From Lyophyllum atratum (Eukaryota; Basidiomycota; Agaricomycetes; Agaricales; Lyophyllaceae): DNA of 64,000 nt. Made by a program: the position numbers and the translations under genes. Under the pieces are notes generated by a model. It saw only the letters and a list, made by a program, of their open reading frames with translations. It ran no database searches and had not been told where the DNA came from. Shown here one piece after another: positions 22,274 to 33,714 of the stretch. The DNA lies in contig JACGCN010000047.1 of assembly GCA_014905825.1 (NCBI GenBank), forward strand, positions 62,001 to 126,000, given 5' to 3'. The first letter of the stretch is position 1, and every line of letters begins with the position of its first letter.

Positions 22274-23284
22274 GGCGTATTCGGACTCGTCTACCAGAGT
22301 TCTGCGATGTGAACTTGTGAAGGGTCACAACACTTGAAGCTGACGCAAGTGAGGGCGGCAGGGTCATGAAAAACCGAACACCCTGCGCGATAGTGGAGAA
22401 GTTCTGGGCACTGAGGAAAGAAGAGCATGTTCAGATGAAAGGAAGAATCTTATGGCCATCCCCCGCTCGGCTTTGAATTTGATCTCGCATTGCCAAGGTC
22501 TCCTGACGTCTCTTCTTTCTCTCACCCATGCTTGGAGCTCGCTGGGTTCGGGGCTTGATATGTTCGTGCATTGTGATTGAACTTTGACTGAACCTAAAGC
22601 AACCGAGCATCGCAACCGCTTCTGAGGTACTGTCTATACACCGTATAAAGTGAGAAAAGTAGAAAAGATTGTCATTAACAGGAAGAACCTAGGAGAACAC
22701 TCGAATTCGACTTACAAAAGCTGCGAGAATGGTGGATCGGATATTCAGAAGTCCGACGCCGTTAAGATCGGGGTGGAGAAACCCAGGGCATCTCCGCGGC
22801 ATTACCCGCCCATCCTCAGTGTCAATGTAATGACGCAGGCGAAGAAGTGGGCACATCTTTGTACGACGATTGTTGATGCTGATGGGTTAGCAAATCCGGG
22901 ACCTCGGCAGTCAAGGTGTAGTCAGATCATCTGCTCCGACTATCCAGAGACCCTAGGGCCAGCATGCACTTGCGCCTAGAAATGTCCAGAGCCAACTGAG
23001 GTGCACAAAAATAGGTGAGCTCTGATCATTCATATGCATGTCAATCAAGGAGCACGTCGAGACGATGAGATGTACACCGAAGAGTTGGGCGACATGTGCA
23101 CGTCTCGGATAGAACCTGATGCCAGCTTCGAGTTGAACTAGGTATCAAGGCAGTTGGTGGAATGGCAGATGCGTGTAGGTCTCTAGTGACTGTACCCAAG
23201 TAACCATTATACGATACGATTTCAAGAAGCAAGGAAAGTCTAGTCTATTACGTACGATAGATGTGAACCTCTGACCCGCCAGCA
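22274..23284. other. Intergenic, about 1 kb
   Basis: This contains the upstream region of DUF6534 gene 2 and the 3' flank of the EXPERA gene. A plus-strand frame at 22650-22979 and a minus-strand frame at 22364-22615 show no recognisable domain and no supporting splice structure. I annotate nothing here. Confidence 0.4.
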
Positions 23285-24098
23285 TCACTGCGTCTTCACC
23301 TGTTTACCGCTCCTGATGGACGAAGCGATATCCTCTCCTAATCTCCATATGATCAAGGAAGAGAAGGTAATCCATACCCTGCATCGATCACAAGGGTCAG
23401 GTTAGCTCAGACTTCCAACACCGAGGACGCTGAAACGCACAGATTGGGCATAATCCAAAACAGGATCGCGATGAGCAGATCATTATGGCCGACGGAGCAA
23501 CCGCTGCAGAAATATTCCTGGGTCGTGTAAAGGATCGTTTTGGCGAGGGTCATGACGGCGCCTGTATAGCCGAACAATGGTGCCACGTCGGATCGCGTTA
23601 TATGAGCATGATACAGGTAAATTAACTGGCAGAAGACGGTTTAGTACTCTCTCTTAGTGGCCGTATGGGAAGTGACGCACATTCATCGAAATTTCGAGAA
23701 CATTTAAGATAGCTGCAGACAGTGTTAGCAGAGCCTCACTCTATGAGTGTAGAGATGGCCTAACCCGCAGCACCAGCGAAGCCTTCTCCGTTTTCGAAAG
23801 CCTTGACGCCATAAACCTAATGTAAGTGTATCAGCGTGTGTCCCCAGGGAAGCATTGACCTTCTCACATAGTCAACCTTTTCGTACATCTCGTAGGGCTT
23901 CCAGATCCAGTGAAGGTCCCCACCAACCATAGAACGCGGTCTGCAATATTGAAGCCGGGAGTTTCTTCAGCGCGCGAAGTTCAACAGCGTGACCGAAGGA
24001 GTAACGAACCGCATGAGACAGTAACCTGCATCCCAAAGCATCAACGGCGCAGTGAATATGAACCAATAGGAAATCCAGCTATAAGTTCTTGGAGCCAT
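23285..24098 (-). CDS. EXPERA domain (emopamil-binding-like) membrane protein
   Basis: Six exons (24098-24010, 23940-23868, 23816-23765, 23712-23681, 23625-23441, 23378-23285) encode 174 residues. After a first hydrophobic helix (WISYWFIFTAPLMLWDAGYC) come the EXPERA blocks RPRSMVGGDLHWIWKPYEMY, VDYVYGVKAFENGEGFAGA and ILNVLEI. A third part, TQEYFCSGCSVGHNDLLIAI, is followed by a last helix. About four TM helices are expected. The superfamily includes sterol delta8-delta7 isomerase (EBP) and TM6SF/MAC30-type proteins of the ER. Fungal members of this short subgroup are mostly uncharacterised, so sterol isomerase activity should not be assumed. Confidence 0.75.
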
Positions 24099-25144
24099 GG
24101 TCGACAGGGATGATAACGGTGGATGGGGAGTAAGTAGGGTGGAATAAAGGCGAGGAGAGTATTCGACGCCCAAGAGCTTTTAAACTTTTTGAGGGAAGCA
24201 GCAGATCATCCTTCGAAGGATTCGGTGTGTGAAAGGCACTGCTGCAACCTTGTTGTGATGCGGCCGGCCACATACAGGCCATTCAGTTTTTTTTGGCTGG
24301 TGCATCTAGCGCAGCCTTTTGAGAACTCGGTGACCGTGGCGGAGCACTAATCCATGCTCAAGTAGCGACATGAAGATACGGAGGAGAGAGAAAGAATTTT
24401 ACGCCTATCTCCAGCGAGACCACGAGGCCGCCAGCCGCAAAATCCCGGCCGACGCTGTTCGGCTCAAGCTCCAGGCTCGCGCGAACAGTCGCGTGAAATA
24501 CACTTGCTCATTGACAAAACAAGTGCTGCATAGCACTTTCCCCCAGCTTTGCACATTGGAGACACTTGTCATGTCCGAGAGATCTCCTTGGGGACATACT
24601 AGGACTGATTCTGCGACCAGCGTGCGTATTAATTGCTTGCATGTCCGTGGCTGACCTATCCCATTGAGTTTCGGTGTTAGAAGGCTGGCAGTCAGCCACC
24701 GAAGTAGTTAATTTGCCACCATACTTTACCACTACTCGCTCCCAGCATTGAACGAATATGTCTCTCTGTCATGACTTCATCGGACATATTGGTGGGATGA
24801 TCTATTCCTTCATTTCATGGCTAGTACTTCCATTGTCCTCCTCGAGTCTCGGACGTGCGAAGCCACTTCAAGAGCTACCTATTGCGACCTCGAACTCACA
24901 ACCGACAATGGCGTTACTGGAAGCATTCCGTGCTGCTGAACATAATTTGCAGGGTACGTCTCTTTAATACATCGGCGTCCCTGGATCGTATTGAATAGAA
25001 CCCGGTCGTTCAGCGCGACCTTACAGCCGTAAAGACGCTGGTCGGAAGGAGAGCACTCGGACCGAGTACCACAGTCTCTCGTTCCCAACACCGTTTGTTT
25101 ACAGCGCACATATCACTGCGGAGTCCCCGACCCCTTTCCCTACG
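24099..25144. other. Intergenic, about 1 kb
   Basis: This is divergent upstream DNA of the EXPERA gene and the hypothetical gene at 25145. A plus-strand frame at 24370-24654 is unrecognised. No clear TATA box or repeat was seen. Confidence 0.4.
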
Positions 25145-26497
25145 ATGTCGACCTGCTCTCCGACGACAGATTCTGACGTTGAAGATGCCAAAGCTCAGGA
25201 GCGCACTCGGCTGTCCCAGGAAATTGATGCCAAGATAGGAGACCTTGGAAAGCGCCGTGGGTTTAAGGGTGCCCCGTTGTTGTTTAGCTCGACAAGTACC
25301 TCGCGGTCTTCATTCTTTTCCCTCCCTAAGAACCTCAGCCCATGGAGTGCCAGTTCGCCCGCATTCCTCGACAAACCCTCAACCCCTCGCACTCCCCTAG
25401 AGGCGGTCACGAACAGGATGCGCAGTGCTTCTACCAAGCTAGCGAGGATAATCGACAAAGATATCTCACCAGTCCTTCAAGGTCTCAGCGGCCAAGCGGA
25501 CCCATTTGCGACCTCAGGGGAGCCTTACTTTTCGCCGGATGTTCCTGTTGGCCTTATAACTTCAGCGAATCTTTGTAGCTTTGAACCGTACTGCCGAAAA
25601 TCCCGACCCCACCGATCGACTATCTCGACCAAGCAAAAATCCAGCTTCGAAGACTCTGGGGCTATCCTGCTCAAGAAACCATTAATGAAAACCACGATAT
25701 ACGCCATGTCGACTTCAGACGTGGCGTCAGCTCGAGTATCTGTTGTGCGTAGCCTACTTGTCCCGGGATCTCAATCAGTTATCATTCCTACTTCGCCGAA
25801 GATCGTCCTCACTGTACCCAGCGCTCCATCAAGTCCTATAAGTACTAGCCCCGGCGCTATGAGCGTATACGAGGACTATTACGAGGACGAGTTACAAGTG
25901 GACGCCGCAGACTTACCTGAAGCCAAAATGAATGAGGACGAAGGCTCGTATTTCATTCAAGACCCTCGATCTCAGCCCTTCGCCTCTTCTCACCCGTCTA
26001 GCGTGGATGCCTATACTGAAACGTCAGAGGAGAATTTACCGATCCAGAAGAGAATCGCACTTGGTGACGTTGGAAACATGCTCCCCGGCCCTGCATCTGT
26101 GTTCGTAGACTCTAACCTTCAGAACGAGTACGGTGCGAAAGATCTCTTTTCTGTGGTCGATATCTCTCCAGCAAACCTCTACGACTTCGGTCATTACTAC
26201 GAGCCTGGCAAATTCACCGTCCCAATCGCTTCAAAAAGGACCTCGCTGCGCCCTTTGATCCTCCCTGCCCGCGTCGCCAATCGTACATCCCTCCCTGCAA
26301 CACGTCCCTCCTCTCTGAATCCAATGGTCAGCGCAATGGAGCAGGAAGCAGAGTCGCCTTCAGATCGCCGGTCGCGCGAATTAGATGATATCATCGCGTT
26401 ACTCGATAAATACACGTCACGAAACTGTGATAGGGCCGATGGCGAGGAACTCTGGGAAGAGATCATCATCGAGCCCTGTGCGTCGTATGTTGTCTAG
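25145..26497 (+). CDS. Hypothetical Ser/Pro-rich protein, single exon
   Basis: One uninterrupted 450-codon frame, the longest single-exon frame in this part of the window. The protein begins with a Glu/Lys/Arg-rich potentially helical stretch (EDAKAQERTRLSQEIDAKIG). It continues as Ser/Thr/Pro-rich sequence with an acidic patch (YEDYYEDELQVD, about residues 240-251). It ends with a short predicted helix (SRELDDIIALLDKYTSRN) and an acidic tail. No signal peptide, membrane helix or known domain is visible. The lack of introns contrasts with its neighbours. The family is not recognised. Confidence 0.65.
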   Translation: MSTCSPTTDSDVEDAKAQERTRLSQEIDAKIGDLGKRRGFKGAPLLFSSTSTSRSSFFSLPKNLSPWSASSPAFLDKPSTPRTPLEAVTNRMRSASTKLARIIDKDISPVLQGLSGQADPFATSGEPYFSPDVPVGLITSANLCSFEPYCRKSRPHRSTISTKQKSSFEDSGAILLKKPLMKTTIYAMSTSDVASARVSVVRSLLVPGSQSVIIPTSPKIVLTVPSAPSSPISTSPGAMSVYEDYYEDELQVDAADLPEAKMNEDEGSYFIQDPRSQPFASSHPSSVDAYTETSEENLPIQKRIALGDVGNMLPGPASVFVDSNLQNEYGAKDLFSVVDISPANLYDFGHYYEPGKFTVPIASKRTSLRPLILPARVANRTSLPATRPSSLNPMVSAMEQEAESPSDRRSRELDDIIALLDKYTSRNCDRADGEELWEEIIIEPCASYVV

Positions 26498-29076
26498 AGC
26501 GCAGGGTCGGCGTACCTGGGTCTAGTTAATAGGTGAAGTATGCATTGAGGACTCAGCTGTTAAATGAAACTTGTCACGATCTTCTGACAGTCTTGATATG
26601 AAATTGAAGGATGTACGAGTGCACAAAAATCCTTCACTTCGACATCTTCCCAACAGCTTCTTACCATCTAAATCTCCACGCGGCGCGGGGAAACCAAAGC
26701 CAGGTGTGACATAGCCATGGATACTTTAGCCGTCAGACCAGAGCCAGCGCTTCGAGATCCTTATTCGAACCACCTCCGATGGATGCTTATGCATTATGTT
26801 TCGTGCCAACAAACCCCCAGTGTCTCTCGCCTTGCATGGTTAGGATATGTATATAGATTACGGATGAACGCAAAGACATAGAGGAATGTGGGTGACATAA
26901 ACACTCCCGACATGGAAGTGCCGTCCCCTGAGATGTGAAGGGGTCTCCAACCGAATGAACGCCAGTGATTTGAGCGGCGTCTTAGTACAAGTTCCGAGCG
27001 AGACGCCCGCATTAAATTTTTTTCAATGAAAGAACCTTCATACTGAGTGGGTACTCCAGAGGGTGTACCAGGGTCGGCGGGGAGGTTACAATAAGGAGAC
27101 CCTCTCCAACTCGATTCGCGCCAACAACTCCCGCCTCATGAGGTCAGTCATGGAACCCTCGACTTCGTGGCTTCTTAGTGCCGCATGACAATTTTCGTAG
27201 GGAGAGTCTCTGCACACCCAGAGCTGACGTACATGATATAAATGAGGGACTTAAAAGCAGTGGCGCCTGATCGTATCTAGACTCGAACCCAGTCGCCTTG
27301 GCAGTTATCGCCGTGTTTTATCTGAATGAGGGTGCGCAATGTTTAATCAGTAAAATGGGGTGTTCCGTTTTGGGATTGTGTGAGGGGGGTAACAATTTAC
27401 AAGGCTATCATTACACCCCAGTAGCGTACGAAATCCGTAACGGACGGTGTCGAGACTAGATCGTATCGGTTCGGATTCCAATCAAAATCTATGCCACAGA
27501 CACCGAAGGCGTCAATGAATCTCGTTATCTGATACATTAATAACATGGGGCTGTGATAGGGTTGGGTGACGAACACTGGGAAGAGATCAGGAGTCTGAGT
27601 CCTGTGCCGCAGCTGTGCGTCTTATGTTCTATGAATTGGCCGCGCGCTTTCGAGTACACTTCGCGACTTCTGCCTGTACCTTGCGCTTAATGGATCAACT
27701 CATGGCGTTTTAGGAATATCGGTGGGAATACTGCAAGAATTCAGCCATGATTGAGCAGCGGGCAAGAGAAAACATACCTGACTGTGCGTCTTATGTTCTA
27801 TGAATTGGCCGCGCGCTTTCGAGGACACGTCGCGACTCCTGCCTGTACCTTGCGCTTAATGGATCAACTCATGGCGTTTTATGAATATCGGTGGGAATAC
27901 TGTAAGAATTCAGCCATGATTTAGCAGCGGGCAAGAGAAAACATACCCGACGCGTATCCCCTGCCACAACAAAGGCCCACTTCTGCATCGATGAATGCCT
28001 TACCGAGTTGAGGAGCATCTGAATCTGAGGCAGATGACGTGGGTCCTGATAGCGCATGCTGATGCTGGCATCGTGAACGCGGTAGGGCAAGGGAGAATAA
28101 CGGCTGCCTACTTAAACGTAGGAGGACGAGAGGTCGTTAGGAGCTTCGAGCTAACTCAGCTTTGATGCGAGGGAAGACTTCAGAGAACGAGTCAAGTCAA
28201 AGTGTACGCAGAGAAGGCGAGTGGCTCAATAGAGAAGAGATGGCAAGCATACTGTGACTCGACGATGACGGGTCGGGCGCGTCGGGACGATAAGATAAGA
28301 TCTGGTAATCAGGATGTGAAGTATGCCGCGCCAACGGTTGCTGCACCCTTGCCCTCGGACCGCCTCCTATGGCCGTCTCAAGTATCCTTCTGGAAAAGAG
28401 GGCTGTGACTGTGTATAACCTAGAGAAAAATTCCTGGCGTCGTGGAAAATCTTGAAGGGTGATCGTTCGTCCACCTTGAGGAATGGCTCAAATACAACCT
28501 TGGACTACCGGAGCCTACCAAGGGAGGGAGAAGCTCTGATGCTGAGCACAACTGAAATCCATTGGGCATACGTGCGCAGTCTACATATATGTTCTTGAAT
28601 CTTGATATGTCCGCAAGACTTGGAACTCTGGATCGTTCCTGGTTCTCGATCACGCACCCACGATTGACAAGGATGAGGACCAACCAGCATGGCCTTTCTC
28701 GGTATTGGGCCGTTCGCGAACAAGATTACCAGAACTTAGTCCTAATGGGTAAGATGAGAACGCGAGTCCATTCAAGTTGACACAGGTTGGCACGAGAAGC
28801 AAGAGGGATGCTCAGGGATGGCCCGGGCCGACTCCCGATTTGCCTAAATTGCTATGTGGTGCTGCTTGGTTGAGATACATTTGTCAACTCGGGCCAAACA
28901 ATGCCACCATTTTCCGCCCTTCTCCTCGGTATTGTGGTTCCGATGAGGGTCTCCGGAGCTGATTCAGTTGACAGGAATCTCGTCTGTGACTCACAGGCGT
29001 GGTTATATAGACCCCTCGTGAAGAGTTTTCTCTTTTCTCTTTGCCACTTTCACGAACAGAACGCGTCACTGGAATC
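26498..29076. other. Gene-poor interval, about 2.6 kb
   Basis: No convincing gene was found. Minus-strand frames at 27869-28090 and 28420-28683 have protein-like composition but no family match and no clean exon chain. They could be decayed exons. A 169-bp tandem duplication (27613-27949) lies here. A GGTTCGAG-like string near 27290 was checked as a tRNA T-arm and does not pair. Confidence 0.4.
27613..27949. repeat. 169-bp direct tandem duplication
   Basis: The segment starting CTGTGCGTCTTATGTTC at 27613 repeats at 27782 and stays aligned to about 27949, with only about eight substitutions. It is a recent two-copy tandem repeat of non-coding sequence. Confidence 0.85.
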
Positions 29077-30892
29077 ATGCACCCTGAGGAGGAGACCCGC
29101 GATCATGAAGTCCCCTCGGAGCCAACAAAACCGAAGCGCACACCGCTGCCCACGTTCCAGCTGTTTATTGTGTTTCTGATTCAATTCGCAGAACCTGTTA
29201 CAGCGACTGTTATATATCCTTTCGTCAACCAGTTCGTGCGCGACACAGGCATAACTGGAGGTGACGAGCGTAAAACGGGATATTATGCTGGCATTATCGT
29301 AAGCTAATTTCGCTGATATTTGGAATACCACGAATCACAATTTTGTCTTCAGGAGTCTGCATTCTTCTTCGCTGAGGCGTTTACAGTCTTCCAGTGGGGT
29401 CGCGCGTCGGATCGATTCGGGCGGCGGCCTATTCTGCTTCTTGGTCCCATTGGACTTTCCCTTGCTATGCTGAGCTTTGGCTTGTCGAACAATTTTTGGA
29501 CTTTGGTTGTATCTAGGTGCATGCAGGGTGTGTTCAACGGTAATATTGGTAAGCCATCTATGCCTTCTCAAGGCATATTCATCTAATTCGGCTCCAGGGG
29601 TGTCGAAAAGTGTTATGGGAGAAGTACACTACCTACCAAGACCGACATTTTGACTTTGCTGATTTGCAGCACACTAGATTACGGATTCCACGAACATCGC
29701 GGACGCTTTTGCCATGATGCCCCTAATGTGGAGCATCGGGTCTACCGTTGGGTAACTATATTATCATGTCAGATTATCTCCATCTAACCTCCATATTCTA
29801 GGCCGATCCTCGGTGGCCTTCTCTCGCAGCCTGCGAAGACATGGCCAGGACTGTTTGGGAGGCTCATGTTCTTCCACCATTATCCGTACTTCTTGCCTTG
29901 CGCTACAGCCGCGCTGATCGCCTTCATTTCTGCAGCTATCGCCTTCATGGGCTTAAAAGAGGTACCGTCTTTTCCCCTCCACCATGCGATACTGGCTCAC
30001 CGTCGGCTTCGCAGACGCTGCCTTCTGCTATGTACCTTGAAAAGAGGAAGACAGTTGCAGCGGTAGCGGCACCGTGCATTGCTCCTGGTCCCACGACTGG
30101 CCTTCTTTCTGCGGAACATGGGCCGAGTTACGGTTCCGCCGCTGCGAGTGACTCTACCGTGGAAGCCGCCCCGCTGGAAGAGGCACCCGAGCTTCCGCCG
30201 CCACTTAGATCACTGTTCGTTCCACGCGTCCTGCTGACGCTCCTGGTCTACTCATTCCTGGCCTTCGTGGACATGAGCTGCCAGGTCCTCCAGCCTCTCG
30301 TATACTCCACCTCGATCTCCTTGGGTGGCCTCGGCTTTGACCCCTACCGCATCGGCGTCATCATGGGCACATTTGGGGTCATCAACGCCATCGTCCAGCT
30401 CACCTTCCTCGGTCGGGCAATTCGGAAGTTCGGACCCCGCACCATCCAGATCATCGCGCAAGTGAACTACGCGATTGTTCTTTCCCTTTACCCGCTTTTG
30501 AGCTTCTTCGCTAAGAGGGCTGGGGGTGCAGACGGGTTTGTTTGGGCAGTGATCATCATTCAGCTTACTTTAGCTATGAGCTTCAACTCTGCCTATGGTA
30601 CGTCTTGGGTCTCGATGCTTGGAGATCAATGGCTGATTGTGGCGTAGCATCGATACAGATATTGATCCTGGATAGTGCCCCGAACAGGGCCTCTCTCGGT
30701 GCCACTAACGGGATGGCACAGGCTGTGGGTTCTGTTATGCGATCAATTGCGCCTTCAGTCGCGTCCTCGTTGTTCTCCATTTCGCTACAACGTCATCTAG
30801 CGGGAGGGAACATGGTCTTCCTGATTCTACTCGGGGTCGCCCTCCTCGGAGTGCGCCTGTCTTTCCTGCTGCCGAAAAAAACTACGGCGTGA
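29077..30892 (+). CDS. MFS transporter (DHA1-like), paralogue 1
   Basis: Seven exons (29077-29298, 29353-29548, 29598-29623, 29678-29751, 29802-29961, 30015-30597, 30648-30892) give 501 residues. Hydrophobic segments suggest 12 TM helices with a long loop between TM6 and TM7 (Ala/Pro/Glu-rich, about residues 230-290). The loop 2-3 motif is intact (WGRASDRFGRRPILLLGP). Other MFS landmarks are VSRCMQGVFNGNIGV and STVGPILGGLLSQP. It belongs to the group of proton-coupled DHA1/ZIF1-like facilitators common in Agaricomycetes. Substrate is unknown. It is the most divergent of four paralogues in the window, and its intron layout differs from the other three. Confidence 0.85.
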
Positions 30893-31222
30893 AGCCGTCA
30901 GAGACATCATTCAACTGTCTAACCCTGCTGGATGGCGTCCATGATTCGTCCATGATTATGATTATGATAATGACCGATCGTCAACCGATCAGAACCCTCA
31001 CATTCGACGGGTTGGAAGAACTAATACGGTATCGTCACATTTACGAATAGATTATTGTAGGTTCTAGCTAGACCTGGAAGAACGTATGGAAGCGGGTACA
31101 TACTCCACTCATGGGCAAAACTAATAGTAATCGGAAACCCCATGACGCCCTGTTCAAAAGATTCTGGACTTAGGACTATGCTACATGGGTCTATACTTCG
31201 CAAGCACCCTATCATCCGTGTA
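30893..31222. other. Intergenic between convergent MFS genes
   Basis: This is 330 bp, tail-to-tail between MFS paralogues 1 and 2. Only short frames are present. Confidence 0.45.
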
Positions 31223-33195
31223 CTACGGCACCACTCTCTCCTGGATCCACAGTTTTCGGGGTATGGATGTAGCTACTACCGTGGCCACGGCGGCTACAGC
31301 CATTAGAACGTAGTAGACGAGATATCCGCCTAGGTAATTCTTCTCAACCGTCAATGAGAACAGCCCATTCGCAAAGCCAGGGCCAATTCCCCTCATCACG
31401 CTCGCCAGCATCTATTTCGGGAACGTATAATTAGAGGGACAGCCGATGCTTCGTTCGACGAGTGACATGTAAACTCACCTGGCTCAGCCCGTTCATCGCA
31501 CCAAGCGACTCTGGGTTAGGTGAAGCGGCGGTGATGTACATAAAAATCGCTCCTGCGAACCTGTAAGCCAGCACAAACGGGTCAACGTAGATGATCCTCA
31601 CCGAAAGCAAAGCTGAATGCAGTGGGAAGTATGATCTGTACGCCCAGAACGATCCACAACAGAATTCCAAGGCCGAAGGTCTTTGCCAAGAGGCTAATTA
31701 TAGGGAACACGAGAAACAGAGGAATAGCTGATGCTATTCCGACCATATAAGTCTTCTTCGAACCCAGGTAATCGTGAATTTGCGCAAAGAATAAGACCTG
31801 GATACAGCCGTTTAGCGTTCCGTAGATGGCGAGGGTGTTCCCAATTGTCGAAGGAGGCAATCCTAGACCCCCGAGTGCGATCGGAGTTGCAAGGAAGAGG
31901 GGTTGGATGGCACGAAAGGTGATGTCCACAAACGACAGAGCGGCGTAATTCGCAACCGCAATAATAACCTGTGGTGTAAGAAGTCCACGCAAAGGCATCA
32001 GTGCGCCTGGGTTAATGGGAAGTTTGGTTGATATAGCCGATACGACCACGCCGCTGAGGTGCAGGCCGTCCTGGATTTTCGGAGGTTGCAGGACGCTGGA
32101 CACGGGAAGTGGGGACTTGACGGTTTCTTTCAGGAAAAGGTACGTCACGAGCCAAGCGACGATAGTGACCAAGACGGGAACGATGCAGGGTAAGAAGTAG
32201 GGAAATGACTTTAGGAACTCGATTTGACCGAATACGTCTGGAAAACGTTCTGATGGTCGAGAGAGATAGCCTCCTATCATCGGACCAAGCTGATCGTTCA
32301 CCAGTCAATATATTGAGCACCCTGTACGGGGTTGTGCTCACCGTTGCCCCCGTGGACCATGCAAGAGGCGAGAAGGCGTACACCTGAAGTATGGGTTCTG
32401 CATTCAACAAAGTGGGCTTTTGAGCCAGATGTACTAGCTCACCCGCACTAAATCAGCTGGATCAACCATTTCAGCCATCATGCTACAGTGTTTCTTGTCA
32501 GTGGAGGTACTTAGTTAGTAATATCGAGCATCGACCTTTTGATTACTCCGGTGTTTCCATCTAAGGGTACATGGCATAGTTCAGTAAAAAGAAAGAAGTC
32601 GAGGAAAACTACGCACTTAATGCACCACTGATGCATCGGCTTTGGCCACAAGATCCCTCAGCCGATCGAGGAATGCACGTCAGATAGACTCACCTCAAGA
32701 CAAGGCCATAGAATGATTTGGAAAGGCCGAAACATAGCATGGATAATGCCGAGCCAAATAATCCGATGAGAATGACTGGTTTGCGGCCTATCTGATCGGA
32801 TGTCCTACTCCAATAAAGCACGGTCATCGCTTCAGCGAAGTAAAAAAGCGATTGCTGGTGATCTCAACATAACGGCTCATTTACTGCTAAAAAAGTGAAC
32901 CGCACCAGAAGTCCAACGTAGTATCCGACATGAGTTTCGTCTCCAAAGGTGATTCCAATCTCGCGAATGAGCTGGTGTTTGTTTTAGAAAACAAGGACTG
33001 AAGATGGACTCTTGCACGTACCTCAGGCGCAAACGGATAGATAACATGTGATGTGAGCGGCTCTAAGAGTTGAAGGAACAGTAAGATTGATAGTTGAAAC
33101 CATGGAATCCTTTTGGCCGATTGCAGCAAGGGGGTCACTTCGCTAGCAATAGTGATCAAGGACGATAAGGAATCGAGACGATTTGTGGGCTGCAT
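31223..33195 (-). CDS. MFS transporter (DHA1-like), paralogue 2
   Basis: Ten exons (33195-33022, 32971-32906, 32854-32694, 32639-32617, 32560-32536, 32482-32443, 32383-32342, 32289-31602, 31552-31479, 31411-31223) give 493 residues. Blocks shared with paralogues 3 and 4 are PWFQLSILLFLQLLEPLTSH, ATLGPMIGGYLSRP and RAIQPLFLATPIALGGLGLP. The motif-A loop reads SDQIGRKPVILIG, with Gln where Arg is usual. Twelve TM helices are expected. The 66, 161, 23, 25, 40, 42 and 74 nt exons recur with identical phase in paralogues 3 and 4. This shows that the three descend from one gene by DNA-level duplication, not retroposition. Substrate is unknown. Confidence 0.86.
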
Positions 33196-33714
33196 AGGAA
33201 GGCGACTGGACCTCTGGCCTCAAGGCTATGTACGTGTTAACCTAATTGCTGTTCGGTTCAAAAATACTGTGGCCCCAAGATTTCCGAGCGACCGAATGGG
33301 GGCCCGAATAAGAGGGGATGTCTTCGTCCTTTGCTGGTTTGGTAGTGCCTCCGACATCCTTGGGGTACATACTGCACCGACGTGCGCGTCTACTCCCCAA
33401 AGCGCATCAAAGAACTGACAGCGTCGGGACAGACCTTTGGAAGTTCAAGCAGATGGTGATACGATCCCTGGATGTCAGGGTCAATGGAAAGGTCATTCAG
33501 AACATTGCAGCTGTCATCTTTAAGTTACGGCGAACTCACGGGGGTTAACTTCATCCTCGTAACTTTGCCAGGTACATCCAGGTCACGCTAATGACTTTGA
33601 CTGAGTCTTTCATGTTGTGGGTGATCTTGGACGATGCGTTGACATAACGCTCAACTTGTAGCGAACTCTCAAAGTCTTAAGCAAAAGTCGGTCCCTAAAG
33701 CATCCTAGATAATC
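33196..33714. other. Intergenic between MFS paralogues 2 and 3
   Basis: This 519 bp contains the promoter of paralogue 2 and the 3' flank of paralogue 3. No gene was recognised. Confidence 0.45.

Noticed and set aside
22364..22979. Frames on both strands upstream of DUF6534 gene 2 as possible genes
   Set aside because: No domain, no convincing exon chain and no start context were found, so the interval is left as intergenic.
18667..24098. DUF6534 pair plus EXPERA gene as a co-regulated sterol or signalling cluster
   Set aside because: The genes are in mixed orientation, share no visible promoter elements and belong to families of unknown function. Adjacency alone is too weak.
27260..27330. 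GGGTTCGAGTC-like string on the minus strand considered as a tRNA T-arm
   Set aside because: The flanking bases do not form the T-stem or acceptor stem, and no D- or anticodon arm fits.
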